From assembly GCA_038496445.1 (NCBI GenBank), contig JALMLS010000605.1, forward strand, positions 95,055 through 159,054: 64,000 nt of DNA. Reading direction: 5' to 3'. The position numbers and the translations under genes were made by a program. The notes below the pieces were generated by a model. It ran no database searches, had not been told where the DNA came from, and was given only the letters and a program-made list of their open reading frames with translations. This document shows positions 11,228-26,607 of this stretch, in pieces; within the stretch, counting starts at the first letter, position 1; every line of letters starts with the position of its first letter. The stretch comes from Trichosphaerium sp. ATCC 40318. Taxonomy: Eukaryota; Discosea; Flabellinia; Trichosidae.

Positions 11228-14200
11228 ATGACTACTACGTTGTGGTTATTGGTTGGATTGGCGTGCTGTGCCACAATTTTCGCTAGTGACGCTACGGCAA
11301 TTGATACGTTTAGCAAGAGGTGCGAACTACTAAGCACTTGCACTGTTTATTACAAAAAAAATTAGCTTACTCTTTAAAAGAAGCACTGGAGGGCTAAACT
11401 TTCAGTTTACGTTCGGCAGCGGTGTTCCACAGGTACTGCTTGTTTTGTACCTTCCTTCAAAAAGAAATAATTGAAATAATTTCCTAGGACGCTAGAGATG
11501 CCGCCATTCTCGCTGGTAGACTATGGGTACCATTTTATTGCTGTTTTAGCAAAAACATACGCTAACTTCTTTAAAAAGTCCTGTGCACTTAGAGACCCTA
11601 TCACAGTTCGTGTGACTGTCAACGCAGCAGCACTCGATTCAGAATTGGCCAGCAACACTATCACTAAACGACAAATCAGTTTTACTCAGGCAACGTACGC
11701 ACAGAACACTTGTAATCGCATTTTCAGCTTTTCGGGTACAAATTGTATTAACGCACATCAGCGCGTCACTTTCATCAAAACTTGGCGCCACATATCCCTC
11801 AGCCGCTCAAATTCAAGCCAATGTACCTGCTGGCGTTACAATAGATTTCACTCAACTCGATGCAACACAAGCAAATGAACGCGTACGTTACCTACGTGAA
11901 CTCTAGACGCATTGATTGATGTCAAAAAAGCACTATTACCGTTTACAGAAAATAAGAAAGTTTCTCACCTTTTTTTGGTTTTTAGGTCCTATTAGGCTCT
12001 GCACCAACTTCTGCAGATGCCACTATAACCCTTAACACGAACCGCTTTGATGATATTGATTTTAACCTACTAGACGGTTTCACACCACAGGTAAATGTTC
12101 TTTTTTGGAAAACATTTAAAAAAATTAGTATTGTTCAGTTTTTTTGTTGTTGACACTCCTCTTTAGAGATTTCATGGTGTAGCTTCTCTCACTCATGAGC
12201 TTGGACATGCACTTGGTTTCACATCAAATATTCAAACTATAAACGCACAGACAACCTCTATTATTACACCTTTCGATCTATATCGATTTAACTCTGCAAC
12301 TGCAAACCCTACTTTCCAGACATCTCCGCGTGAGTTACGTGTTGGTACTGGCGCAAGATTTGTTGCTGCAAATGGTCAACCTGGGTTGACACTTACTACT
12401 GGCACTACCGACCGTGGTGACCACTGGACACCGCCTGTATCTGTCGGACCTTCAGCTGGTACTATTACTTCAATGGTTTTTTTGAAAAAGCTTTGTTTTC
12501 CTTACATCTATCCAGGAATTATGTTAGGTGGTTTGACGCAGAGTCAAATCCTTGGCATCTCAACAAATGATCTTATTGCTATGCGCAACTTGGGTTACAA
12601 TGTAGATCGTACGACCATAATAACCACTGTGTAGTAGCCACATATGGGTTTTAGTTATTAACTCATTTTTTTAATTAGTTACACCAAGTCCTATCATTTT
12701 CAGTGTTTCAGCAACTGAAGGTGCACCAGGTAACACCATAAGAGTGATTGGTACGTCCACATACAATCTTTTTTCAAACAGTAACAGTACGTTGGCACTA
12801 ACACGTGAGATTTAATTAGGTAGCTTTTTGTTTGACGCTCAAACGAAGTGTGTATTTAGCAATGGAAACCAAGAATTCGAAGTAGCAGCCACAAATTTTA
12901 TTGGAAATGGAGCATTAGTACGTTTTCCAGAGGAATGATATGTATTGCCTTATTCTAATCTCTTTCTACTAGCTTTGTACCATTCCTGAAATAACCTCTC
13001 CTACATGTTTCCTCACTATTGTTTCAAATAACGGTCAAATAAAGAGCGAAGCAGTGGAATTCCCTGTACGATTAGGTACATCAGGAGAATGCCCATTCGA
13101 TGACCCACCACTCACTTGTGTTGATATTGATATGTTCAGTGATCCTGTCAAGTTCCAAGTGGGGTCTCACAAGCCTAAACCGAATCCAAAAGTTGGTAAG
13201 CGAATACATGTTTTGTCTTTAGTTTTTTTCTTACTTTTTTCTGTGAAGGGTTTTTTATGGTTTCTCCTTTTGCCAAGGGCAAATTTAATTTCGTAGATGC
13301 AACTATGGAGTATAGCGCCAAAGGAGACGATAATGGTAACGGTAGAGTAATCATCAAAGGTGAGAATAATTTGGTTTTTTTTTCATCAAAGTAGTTTGCT
13401 TGAACTCACTTTTTTCGTTGTTTTTTAGGTGATCTAGACCTTAAAGTGAACAAGAAACTAAGAATTAAATTCGGTCAATTGTTCAATAAGTTCTCAAAGA
13501 GACAAGGTAGAAAACACAAGCGTGGTATCGAAAAGAGACATAGTCGTAAGAAGAAGAACTTCCACCCACACGCCAACTTACCAACTGAATTTTGCATTCA
13601 AATGACCTACGATGGCGTACGTGTCCAAGTTTTTTTTTGGTGTTAAACTTTCACGACTGAGTTCATTGTTGAGTTTTGCATTGAAACTCATGTACTTTTT
13701 TTCAGGTTTCTCCTAAGAGAAGAGGTAACCTGAGACTTCTCAGTAATAGCCACGATGGTTATGGTTTTATTCGTGTTGGTAAATGTTCATCACCTGATGT
13801 TAATCAAAAGCTATTTTTGATTCCTAAAAAGAATGCCAAAGGAAAAGCTTTTATTGCTAAAGTTGGTAAGTTCGTTTGGGTAAAAATTTGGGCATAACAG
13901 TGAACTAATGACAATGATGAACTAGATAAAAAGTTAAACACGTTGGTTGGTACAGGATGGACTCAAGTTTGTGGACCTAACAACGATCCACAATCACCTA
14001 GATTCAAGAGAAGAAAGTGTAAACAAATACCAGTTATTGGAGACTTTGTTTTTAGAACAGACCCTTGCACTCCAATCAGTGGTGGTATTTTGGCTTCTAA
14101 AGGAGTAAACCCTTTAGGCAATAATAATACCAAAGAGCACCCAAAAGTATGGATCTATATAGGCACAGCTCTCGCTGGAAGTACGTTCTCTTTTGGTTTG

Positions 14201-14368
14201 CTTGATATTTTTCTTTGTTTCACGAAAATCTCCTTATCTCCTTTGATTAATTTTCTGTCTTTAGTTGTACTCCTTCTACTGATTGTTGGGCTTGTCTTAC
14301 TGGTTGTCAGTAAGAGACAACGTACTCCAAATGGCGCTATGACCGACTCTCATTACGAGAGATACTAA
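11228..14368 (+). CDS. Membrane-anchored HExxH metalloprotease with IPT/TIG-like domain
   Basis: ATG 11228 opens a signal peptide (MTTTLWLLVGLACCATIFA). Clear exons include 11228-11319, 11381-11432, 11488-11526, 11986-12090 and 12167-12475. The zinc site HELGHALGF lies near 12192-12220, preceded by RFDDIDFNLLDG and followed by a C-terminal catalytic segment with GIMLGGLTQSQ. The layout recalls bacterial secreted zinc proteases. Next come an IPT/TIG-like beta-sandwich (~12680-13080), a Cys/basic region and one membrane span (VLLLLIVGLVLLVV) with a short tail ending at TAA 14368. Two junctions, near 11700 and 12476-12515, do not keep phase as read; either sequence errors or unusual splice sites explain this. 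An intron carries CACGTG at 12802. Confidence 0.75.
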
Positions 14369-14958
14369 ATAGCCGAAAGGTCAACCAGTTTTTGCACTTT
14401 TTTTATTGTACCCTTGTAGTACAGCAACATGCAATTTTTTCTTTTATACGTACACCCTGGTCAGTTACTTTGAATACTTTTTATAGATCAGTTGTTGAAA
14501 TACTTGAAACAAAGGCCTCGCGAGTTTTTGTGTCTTTTTTGAATTGGGTTTAAAAGTTTACGTGAGAACGTCGTCACCTTTCAGTTAATTCTATTCGCTG
14601 GCTATCAACTCATTATCCGGTCTTATCCGCTCTCAAATCATGCGTTGATAGATTAATTGCGTGAATTACGAAAAAAAAATTTGGTGAAAAACTGGTTCTC
14701 TTGGCCAAGTTTGTACGCCAGCTATTAATTCGTGGCGGAGAATCTAATGGCGAGGTACATCAATAGCGGTTTCTATTCAGGTAATTTTCGTTTGGCGCTA
14801 CTTAACACCATAAAATATAATTCCGCTGCAAACCACACCGAATTATATTACCCCTAAGATGTTTTAATCATAGTTTCATAAGATAAAGATGAACCTAAAT
14901 TGCTCATACCCTGCCTGCTCTAGAACTAACTCAAATACAAATAATATTCAACAACAAC
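14369..14958. other. Intergenic spacer
   Basis: About 590 bases between tandem plus-strand genes. No reading frame, repeat or RNA gene recognised; presumably the 3' region of the protease and promoter of the next gene. Confidence 0.5.
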
Positions 14959-15853
14959 ATGCACTCTATGCATACAATCATTGTAACCTCGCCGGTGGCA
15001 AACCCGGGAGCCATTGGCTCGAACGACCTAGAAGCGAAGCCTACGAAGTCGTATAGCAACTCAACGCAAACTCAGAACTGCTCTGGAATCTTATCAGAAC
15101 GAATGGCGAGACTTGAAGAACTCGACGATTTGGATAGCGACTGGGACAATTGGTGCGATACGAGCTCCGAAACGAGCGTTGTCGACTGCGGCGAACAAAT
15201 ACTGCGAGATATCCCTTTTTGGTTCGGTAATGAAGACAAAGGTACGTTCAAACGCTCAACTGTATCAAATTAACTCATTTCTCGCACTTTAGAACACTTA
15301 CTATCGATCACCAAAATTTACACAAAAGCGCTGAAAATAAACCAAAACCGTGTGAACCACCCTTGCTTTCCTAGCAAATTCATTGGCCGTATCGCCCGCC
15401 AAGTAGTAGACGCTGATCTATTTCAAACCTTGGACACCATTGACATTTATTTATCCCGCAAACTTGCCCCAACCTGTCTATTCACACCCACACTAACTAT
15501 ACATGCCCTTACAACATGGGACGAAAACGATGGCTTACCCACTACAGTTTTCGTCTTTCCAGATGAAAAGCGCGCCGATTTGTTGGACCTATGGTCCTGT
15601 CGCACCTTTGAAGATGATCCAAGTATCATCTACGCACTTCCACGTACGCGTCTTCGGTTTTTTTTACTTGAAGTCTTCTTTTCTTGAAACTCATCTCTAA
15701 CTCGTCTCTTTAGACTTTCTTGATTGTGATAAGAAGGATTATCGCGTTAGTATTGTAAAATCAGAAGTCTGTTATGCAAACGCAAATCCTCTTTCTTACG
15801 TACCCTTTATACCCCGTTCTTGGTTTCTCACAGAAAAACAGAACACCTTGTAA
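14959..15853 (+). CDS. Hypothetical protein, acidic N-terminus
   Basis: Three exons join in phase: 14959-15241, 15293-15643 and 15714-15853 (TAA), 257 residues. Introns are 51 and 70 bases, opening GTACGT and GTACGC. Residues ~50-90 are acidic and Ser/Trp-rich (DDLDSDWDNWCDTSS). The middle region is mixed alpha/beta with strands such as TTVFVFPDEKRADLLDLW. No signal peptide, membrane span or known domain is visible. Base composition of the exons is somewhat more GC-rich than the neighbours. Probably a soluble intracellular protein of unknown role; I do not recognise the family. Confidence 0.7.
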
Positions 15854-16067
15854 TAGTAGTTAACAAAAAAAACCTTCAACTGTAAATATAGACCTTCTTT
15901 TAGAATTTTTCCGTTTTATTTATATCAGTACAGAGTATTTTCATTGAGTGTGCTTGTTTTGGAAAATTGTTGTAACCGTTACAAATATTGGATTGGAGTT
16001 CAGCGGAATCTCATTGAAATTTCCCAGCAGCTTCTTTTTTTTTCTGAAGTGATTTTACACTTTAATC

Positions 16068-17094
16068 ATGTTCGACGACTTGACTCCACAATCATATACA
16101 TACACTTCCCCAGTCCGCCGAGTATCGTTTAATAGTATTGACACTCGTACAAGCCACGATGAGGTTACTTTGATGCAAAAAGCGATAGAAGAGAGCCTTA
16201 GGGATCAAGGTCCTCCTAGACGCGAATATGGGAGCCAAATTTTATCCGCACCTGAAAGAATTTCTCAAGCAATAGATGCGAGCCTAATAGATACCCAAGC
16301 CCCTTACACACCTGATCGCTTGGCTGAAGCAATAACCGAGAGCATCGTAGACCAACAGGAACGAAAAGAGAAGGATGAAGAAGAATTAGAGCGCGAAATC
16401 GCCCAAGCAATAGAGCTGAGTAAACAGGTGCGCTGAATTCAGAGCGCTTTCAATAGATTTCTCTGAGAGCACTTTGAATATTCGTAATCAGTAGACTTTA
16501 CATCACAATAGGAGCACGAACGAGAGAAGCGCGAACAACTACGATTAGAACAAGAGGAAGCGTTTAAACTTTCTCTATTCAAAGATCGCCAAAAACAACG
16601 CGAGAAGGAACAACAGGAACTAGAGCAGGACCAGCGTGAAGAGCGTACGTCAAACCGCTTGTTTTTCCAACATAGATGACCCTATTGCTCAAAACGCTGA
16701 TTATAACATTTGTCTTGTAGTGGAGGAGACCAACGAAGCGATTAAACTGTCTTTACAGTTCGAAAAATGTTTATCTTTAGGTGACGAACCAAAGCCTTCA
16801 GAAAGCACTGTCAATATTACTATTCGCTTGGTACGTACTGCTAAATAACATACAATATACTTACAGTCCCTACAGGCTGATGGATCGCGTGTTTCACGCA
16901 ATTTTTATAGAACACAACAGTTACAAACAGTAAAAGATTTTATTGAGACGCAAGCAATAGATAACCCAGATGCTGCCCCAGATTCGTTTGTAATTGTATC
17001 AGATTTCCCTAGAGTTGAGTACACTGACCTTGAAAGTACTATAGACCAGCTTGGCTTTAAGAAACGTGTACTGTTGTCTGTACATACGCTGTAA
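16068..17094 (+). CDS. UBX-domain protein with four UIM-like motifs
   Basis: Exons 16068-16427, 16512-16644, 16721-16830 and 16876-17094 give 273 residues. The N-terminal 120 residues hold four ubiquitin-interacting-motif-like segments (LMQKAIEESLRDQ, ISQAIDASLID, LAEAITESIVDQ, IAQAIELSKQ). A charged coiled coil follows (EQLRLEQEEAFKLSLFKDR, the linker typical before UBX in FAF1/UBXD7/UBXD8). The C-terminus is a UBX domain (TIRLADGSRVSRNF, FVIVSDFPRVEYTD, LGFKKRVLLSV). UBX domains bind p97/Cdc48; UIMs bind ubiquitin. The UBA and thioredoxin-like UAS domains of the relatives are missing. An alternative acceptor at 16866 would add three residues. Likely a p97 adaptor for ubiquitinated clients. 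Confidence 0.88.
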
Positions 17095-17512
17095 GAAAAT
17101 CCCACCTAATTTGGGTGTTTATGCTCCAAGAAAACTGAGAAATGTAATTGTAAATAAAAAAAAAGAAAAATGGACGTTGTAAGAAAGTTTTAGCTTCCTA
17201 GTTTTCTCCAAAACTACACGAGTGGAGAAATGTATATCGTTTTGCAGTTTATGCTGTTTTCGGGCTTATCTCGTTGACAACATAGCGCATCATGATGGCG
17301 GTTGGTAGTCACGTGATAAATCTAAAATTACATCATTGTTAGAACAGTACTACTTCTTGTCGGAGTTTTGTCGTCTAGGTTGTTTGGCTGTTTTCTATTG
17401 TAGATGGCACAGCTATAATTAGGGTGTCTGTTTGATTGTCCTTATTTAGGTTGGCATAGCAGTGCACGTGTACAAAAATAACAAAAACTGTATTCTTTAT
17501 ACACCAAAAATA
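17095..17512 (+). promoter_or_regulatory. Upstream region of GABA-B-like receptor with two CACGTG sites
   Basis: The 418 bases between the UBX stop and the receptor ATG hold no gene. CACGTG occurs at 17310 (as TCACGTGAT) and 17465, the latter 48 bases before the ATG. This matches the E-box enrichment seen throughout the window; a promoter role is inferred. Confidence 0.4.
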
Positions 17513-20500
17513 ATGCAGCGCGTCCTGGTATTGTTGGCTATATTGGCATATTTATGTATAGTCGTACAGGCTAAAACGATAACAATAGCTTGTAGCTTCG
17601 CAATAGATAAAAATGATACGAGCACCACATCGCTACTAGAAAAAGAAGTCGTAAATGGAATGAAGTAAGCAAAAACAAAAAAAAAAAAAAAAAGTTATCA
17701 CACCAAACATTACAAAAACAGTAAACGCCATGTTGTAGGTTTTACTTTGAACACGTGAGTAAGGGACAGATACTGATAGGCAATGAAACCTACCATTTGA
17801 ATTTGACAGTGTTAAACTCTGGTTCAAATACGAGCAAACGCAGAGAACATTACGAAGATTTATGTCGTAACTCCATGCTTACAAACGACAATCATTATTT
17901 TTTTATTACATCACCAGTTACTTTTTTGGCTCAACAGTCAATTAAGGGCCTTGAAAAATATGGGTGTGTGTCTATTAATGCGGGGAGTGAAGATGATGGT
18001 ATATGGAAGAAAGGAGATAAGCCGAGAGATACAATACCATTGGGCTTGTCTCCCAAACGGTGCGCCATAGTAAAAACGGTTTTCCACTTTTTTTATTATT
18101 GACAAATTGTTTTACAGAGCTTTCAGCTCAATGCTACCATACGTACGAATAAGATCTTTAAAGACAGCTATTATTGTATGTGCGGGGATTGACATCACAA
18201 CAAAGTGCAAAGTATGACGTGACAGATTATGGTTTTTTAAATACTGAATATTTGTTTTCTAGTTTCTAAAAGAGGATTTACCAGACTTTGGTGCTACAGT
18301 ACTTGATTTTTATAATGTCATGTCAAGTGGTTTTGGAGATATGACTCCACATCCAAATGTTACAGCGAATTGGACGGCTACTGCTGATAAAATAGTGAAG
18401 GTAAAACAGTATTATTCAAATGAGCTTTGCTAAATAGTTTGTTATTTGTAGTATTCTGATTTGGATTTGCTTGTCATTGGCTCACGAGGTTTTCTAGCGG
18501 AGTATATAACGCAACAATTGAATAAACATGGGTGGATGCCTAAATTGTTCGTCCGTGCTTCTCTTGATGGTTTCTACGGGCGAGAGGAATCAAGTATGAA
18601 CTTTTTATTCCTAAACCAAGTGTAACAAGATTTTCTTGTATCTTACACGTGTTTATCTAGGTTTTTATAACTTTAATTCTCTCGACACTCTAAACCTTCA
18701 AACTGGTATAAACAGAGTATGTAAAATGAACGATCTACTTAGTATATTATTGGAACGTACTAACAATGAACAAAGTTTGTACCATCGGCAAATTACAGTG
18801 CAGATGAGTTTGGCTTCACCTTGGATTCGTTTACTAAAGCATATGAAGAACAGTTTAACAAGCCTATGAGGGGTTCACTGTCAATCACTGGGTTTTATTC
18901 TTGCGCTTTTTGGATAAAGGGATTAATGGTAAAATATCTCAAAATACTTTTTATTCAAAGACCTGAACGAATTGTAATGTGTTTAGGATGCCAAGTCTGT
19001 TGAACAGAGGAAAGTTAGGGATACTATTCTTTCATCAGAATATCAAACATTTATAGGACCACATTCGTGGGATCGTGGTAAGGAGTGGCTGAATACAAAA
19101 CGTCAATGGATTTACCTTTTTCTTTAGATCATTCAAGCAGATGGTTACCATTCTTTGTACAAATACAGAGACCTGTTGGGTCAAAGGCAAGGCTGGGGAG
19201 AGATGTTATAAAAGTATTGGCACCACTATCTGCAGCATCAAACTCGGAGTTGGTATATCCAGCGCCTCAACCATACGAACGGTCAATGCAAATTGAGTTT
19301 GGTACTTTTTTTTTTCTTGAACATCAACGTGGGTTTTATTTGTTTTGCTGACCTATGGCATAGGGCACGGAAGCGAAATTTTAATAACGACACTCACATG
19401 TCTTGCTGTATTGTTAACTATCATATTTTCAGTATTCGTTATCATCTTCCGAAATAATAAGGTACAACCGGCGGACTAAAGTCAAACAATCTGATACTCA
19501 CTTTATTTTTTTTTTGTTCACAGATAGTTAAAGGATCTTCTTTATGTTTCGTGCTCTTAGTTGCTTTTGGTGCTATTCTCCTACTATCTACAAATTTTAC
19601 TTGGGCGCCGTCAATGTGGAGTACATTCTTATGCCATTTTGCGTTTTATACGTTCAACATAGGCTTCTCAATAATGTTCGGGTATGTGCACTTTTTTCGA
19701 AAAAATTAAATCTGCTGTTGTTTTTTGACTAATCTGTTTTTAGATCTCTCTTTGCAAAGTCTCTTCGTATAGTAATCATAATGCAACGCGCAAAAAAGCT
19801 CAAGGTTATAGTAGTATCTGATGCAAAGGTGTTTGTTTTAGTGACTGCCTTAGTCACTATTGACGTGGTAAGTTCTTTTAGTTTGTCTGTTTTTTTGTTA
19901 ATCAAAGCTTGAGGTCATACTGGTTCTCTTCTCAATGATAGCTAATCCAAAAAGCAAAACTGTGCACCCTGATCCATACAAATTAGATATATCATACATC
20001 ACATGTGTACCAGAGAGACAAGCAGCGTACACTGCGTTCATTTGGGTAATGGCTGGATACAAGGTACGCAACAACCTTTTGACAGTTCTAAAAGTCGTTA
20101 ATGTGAGTTCTAGTGTGTGCTCATGCTTATTGGTATGTACACTGGTTGGAAGGTGCATTATATACCTTATAAGCATTTGAATGAAAGCAAAGTAATAGCA
20201 TTTTCGCTTTACAATGTCATTTTCTTTGCTGCGATTGGATATGGTTTCTCTTATGCCTTGAGAGATGAAGCAAATGAGAATATAAGATATGGGCTATACG
20301 CTCTTCGATCTCTTACTGTTTTTCTGGCAGCAGGTGCGCTTATTTATAGGCTTTAAAGTAACGAAATACTCATTCAAGTGCTTCGATTACCATTCGTTGA
20401 AAAATACGCCTTTCTTCAACTTCGAAACAGGCCACATCTTCGCCTTGTTTTTTTTTTTTTTTTGGAATTACGCGTCAAATATCACGTGATTAATAAAGAT

Positions 20501-20792
20501 ACTAGGATTGACGATATTGGCTCTTTTCTTTCAGAAAATATTTCTGATCAAAGGGTTATTGATTGACAGCACTTCCTTTGGAGGATCAAATGATGAAATA
20601 CCACCTAGCGTCGAAGTTAATCTACGTGGATCTAATATGGCCTCTGATACATCAAAGGAAGAATATGAGAAGCTACTGGAAAAGAAGAATGCAAAGATCA
20701 GAAATCTAAGAAGGAAGCTACGGAGCTTAAAGTCTGAGATGAGTGACAGTAAAATGCTCGTAACTGAAACTGAAACTGAAAATGATGATTGA
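17513..20792 (+). CDS. GABA-B-like class C G-protein-coupled receptor (paralogue 1)
   Basis: ATG 17513 gives a signal peptide (MQRVLVLLAILAYLCIVVQA). About 15 exons encode a periplasmic-binding-like ligand domain (LPLGLSPKR-type segments, RAFSSMLPYVRIRSLKTAII, LLVIGSRGFLAEYI), then seven membrane spans starting near 19380 (ILITTLTCLAVLLTIIFSVF) and containing the class C segment FFAAIGYGFSYALRDEANE. A cytoplasmic tail with coiled coil (EYEKLLEKKNAKIRNLRRK) ends at TGA 20790-20792. Coiled-coil tails mediate dimerisation in GABA-B receptors. Closely similar to the minus-strand gene at 51896-54923. The ligand cannot be predicted. Introns carry CACGTG at 18646 and 20483. Confidence 0.88.
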
Positions 20793-21167
20793 CATTCAAG
20801 ATTTAGATAAATGTATGTATTATTTTACTATGTATCTTGTTTAATCAACGTTTCTTCATTTACATGGAAAAGTACTCGAATGACATTGCACTTTTTACAA
20901 GACAATTTTTCAAAAAACTGTTGACTTTTCAATTTGTTTTTAATTCACTTCAACGATGATTAAGATGTATATGTACAAGGGGGGTAAAAATACAAAAAAC
21001 AGAGATGCTACAAACCGCATATGATTGGATTTTTTTTTGCCAGAGTCCTATCTCAGTGGTTTTTTCTTCAAAAACACAAAAGCGGGTCATCTGCTTTTTT
21101 TTCTTTTCCTTTTTTTTTCCTTTAATCATCGGCGAGTAAGTAATGACGTAGTTGTCGTCTAAAATGA
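20793..21167. other. Convergent intergenic spacer
   Basis: 375 bases between converging genes. AT-rich with polypyrimidine tracts near 21090-21120; no reading frame or repeat recognised. Presumably holds both 3' untranslated regions. Confidence 0.5.
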
Positions 21168-24106
<2,939 letters not shown>

Positions 24107-24504
24107 TTTTCCGGAGTAGCTGATGTGTTGCCTTTATTTAGGATTGTTCCTTATATTCTTGATTTCGTCCTTAAGCATGACAACTGTGGGCTGTAAACTA
24201 GAAGTAATTCCGAAAATATAGAACCACAAGGGTAGCCTGCAGTGGCTTGTATTCACGACTTGGCGTCCACTTAAGCACTTTTGTTGTTGAACAAGCGGAC
24301 ATTTCGATAAAACGAAATTTCGCTACTCCGGGAACAACTTTAATCAGCCCGGGCTTTGAAGAATACTTAGGCTTGATATTTACTAGTTGACAAAAAATCT
24401 ATGTAATATTACAAAACAATTCGATACGTACAAACTTAGTTTGTGAGTATTTCAGGAAGTAGTAAAATAGTAAACTAGTTTGTTTTTTTTCTTCAGCTGC
24501 TTCC
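24107..24504. other. Intergenic spacer
   Basis: About 400 bases upstream of the PH-ArfGAP start and downstream of the RTX-like gene (both minus). No reading frame, RNA gene or repeat recognised; likely the ArfGAP promoter. Confidence 0.5.
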
Positions 24505-26607
24505 TTAGGTGCAGTCTGTTTCGCATCCGCTTGTAACTGCTGTGTTATCAACACAACAAAAATCACTACCAGAACCACCGCTTACGTCACCAGTAAAAGG
24601 AGAGCGTGTATACATTGTAGCAGTGATGAAATCGTCTCCGGCATTTCCTTGAATAGCTTCTGAACTTCGCCATGAACTCACAGAAATCTCGTCATTACCT
24701 GCACCTCCTTGCAACAGGTCGAACTCAGAGGACATCACTGATATGCAATCATTACCGCTCTCGCCTAGATGATACAAGTTACTTTGATAATGAAAAGTTT
24801 AAGCGAATAAGGAACCTTTAATTTCCTCCACTGCCATCACGTTTTTAATTGTAATGGTATCACTGCCTGCTCCTCCTAAAATATCTCCAAGGTGACCTTC
24901 TGGCACACCTGGGTTATTACCTAAAACAATCTGTCACGTGCGCCTTTAAAAAACCCAAAAGTGGTAATATTTATATCACTAGTTATGTCGTACGTGTTAC
25001 GCCAGGTTTTGGGTTACCGTCAATTGAGAAACAATCATCGCCTGCATCGCCATCGATTTGCCCAAACCTGAGACAAAATGATGAATAAATTTACGCACTA
25101 TTGCTGTCGGTTTTACCTGCTGTTACCATCAGCATCACTGTCCGTATTGTACAAGGATACGTAGTCATCACCATTACCCATTCTTACAATATGGATTGAC
25201 GCAGAATCAGATTCTATACAGTCATTGCCGTTACCTGAAAAGCAATTGTTTAGAATGTAGTAATTCATTGAGAAAAAGTTGAGACTACTGGTTACATACC
25301 CATTACAATATTGTCGGACACGTGTGCACCTGATTGTATGAATACACAATCGTCTCCGTTTCTCATCTGTATTCTGTTTGTTACAGTTGCTCCCTCTTCT
25401 ATCAAGACACAATCCGTCCCTGAAGTACCATCTATACGTCCTGTCATACGAGCATTCTGTCCTACAATCACACAAGATCCACTGTAATTAACTTTCGATA
25501 CACCAATTAGAAATAGAACTCCAACCTCTTAGAGACGCACTTGTCATCCTTGATGAAATTCTAAAGCATCCTGTTGCGAATCTACTCTCACAAGTAGTAC
25601 GACACGCGCAATTACAACTTCCAGTATTGCCACAAACTGATGTTGGTACAACGGTGGTTGGTGCTTCAGTCGTTGGTGGTGGTGTTGGTACCACAAAGCT
25701 ATCCTAGTTGATAAATAAGACTGAGGCCTTCTCAAAGGTATTTTAGAACTCACATCGCTAATGACAATATCATCAAGTCCTGTTAAGAATATGTATGTTA
25801 GTAACCCATAATTTTCATTTAATGTTGAAGTGTTTTGTAAAAAAACTTTGAAGATTGTTTTTAGGTCATCAATTAACACAAAGCGTAACTGTAAAGTATT
25901 GGAGTCTGTGTTGTTATTTCAACAGAATTAAAAGGTTCTTCTCCTTGGTCAATACAAAATTGATGGTAAGACCCGAAGAAACGACCGCCGCTTGTAGTTG
26001 TAACTGTCTGTGCTTCTCCGACATCTCGTCTAAACGTGACTATAAGTGGTACTTCCAGATCAACAGCTTTATCCCGAAAATAATTAGTAAATAAGGCTTT
26101 GAACTATGAAGGGTACCAGAGAACCCTATGCACGTGGTTGGTGATGGTAAGTCGATTATCGTCACTTCAGTGTCGGCATTAGACTTGACCAATGCTGTCG
26201 GCATAGATGTAGCCATAGGCAGGGTATTTGGTAGTATAACAGTCCGTATAGATCCTGTTATTTCTCCAACTGCCGTATCGAAAGGAGGCATTTGGCCATT
26301 TGTAAAAGCTGAAAAGTCTTCCGTTACACCTTTTGGTTGACGTCAATAATCACGAAAAGACACTAACATATTTATAATGAACCTAAACCGGCTAGAAACA
26401 TCTGAAAGTCGTCACGCGCTTCATTTGTGTTTGTGAATACGCCTTGGGTCAGTAAGGAGTCTGTGTCGCTCGTAGTATACGTTATAGCGTCAATGGTGTG
26501 AAGGTAGCATAAAAATAGTATAACTAACTTCGTGCAGCGCCCTGGTATTACGTAGACTTAGAAATAGTAAATATCACGTGTTTAAACGTACAATTTTTAA
26601 AAGGCAT
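24505..26607 (-). CDS. Extracellular protein with RTX-like calcium-binding repeats
   Basis: Proposed start ATG at 26607, with a 35-base intron (CACGTG at 26575) before a hydrophobic signal segment (KLVILFLCYLHTIDAITY). The N-terminal half is Thr/Ser-rich beta structure. A PTPPPTTEAPTTVVPTSV linker and a Cys cluster (CNCACRTTC) follow. The C-terminal third repeats RTX-like nonapeptides: MGNGNDCIES, MGNGDDYVSL, GDAGDDCFSI, LGGAGSDTITI, LQGGAGNDEISV, IQGNAGDDFITA, SGGSGSDFCCV. RTX repeats fold as Ca2+-binding beta-rolls in bacterial secreted proteins. No catalytic or pore-forming domain is visible, so nothing supports a toxin role. Exon ends are approximate; stop TAA at 24505-24507. Confidence 0.72.

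Noticed and set aside
24505-26607. RTX repeats taken as evidence of a cytolysin
   Set aside because: Only the Ca2+-binding repeat type is visible; no pore-forming, acyltransferase or enzymatic domain accompanies it.
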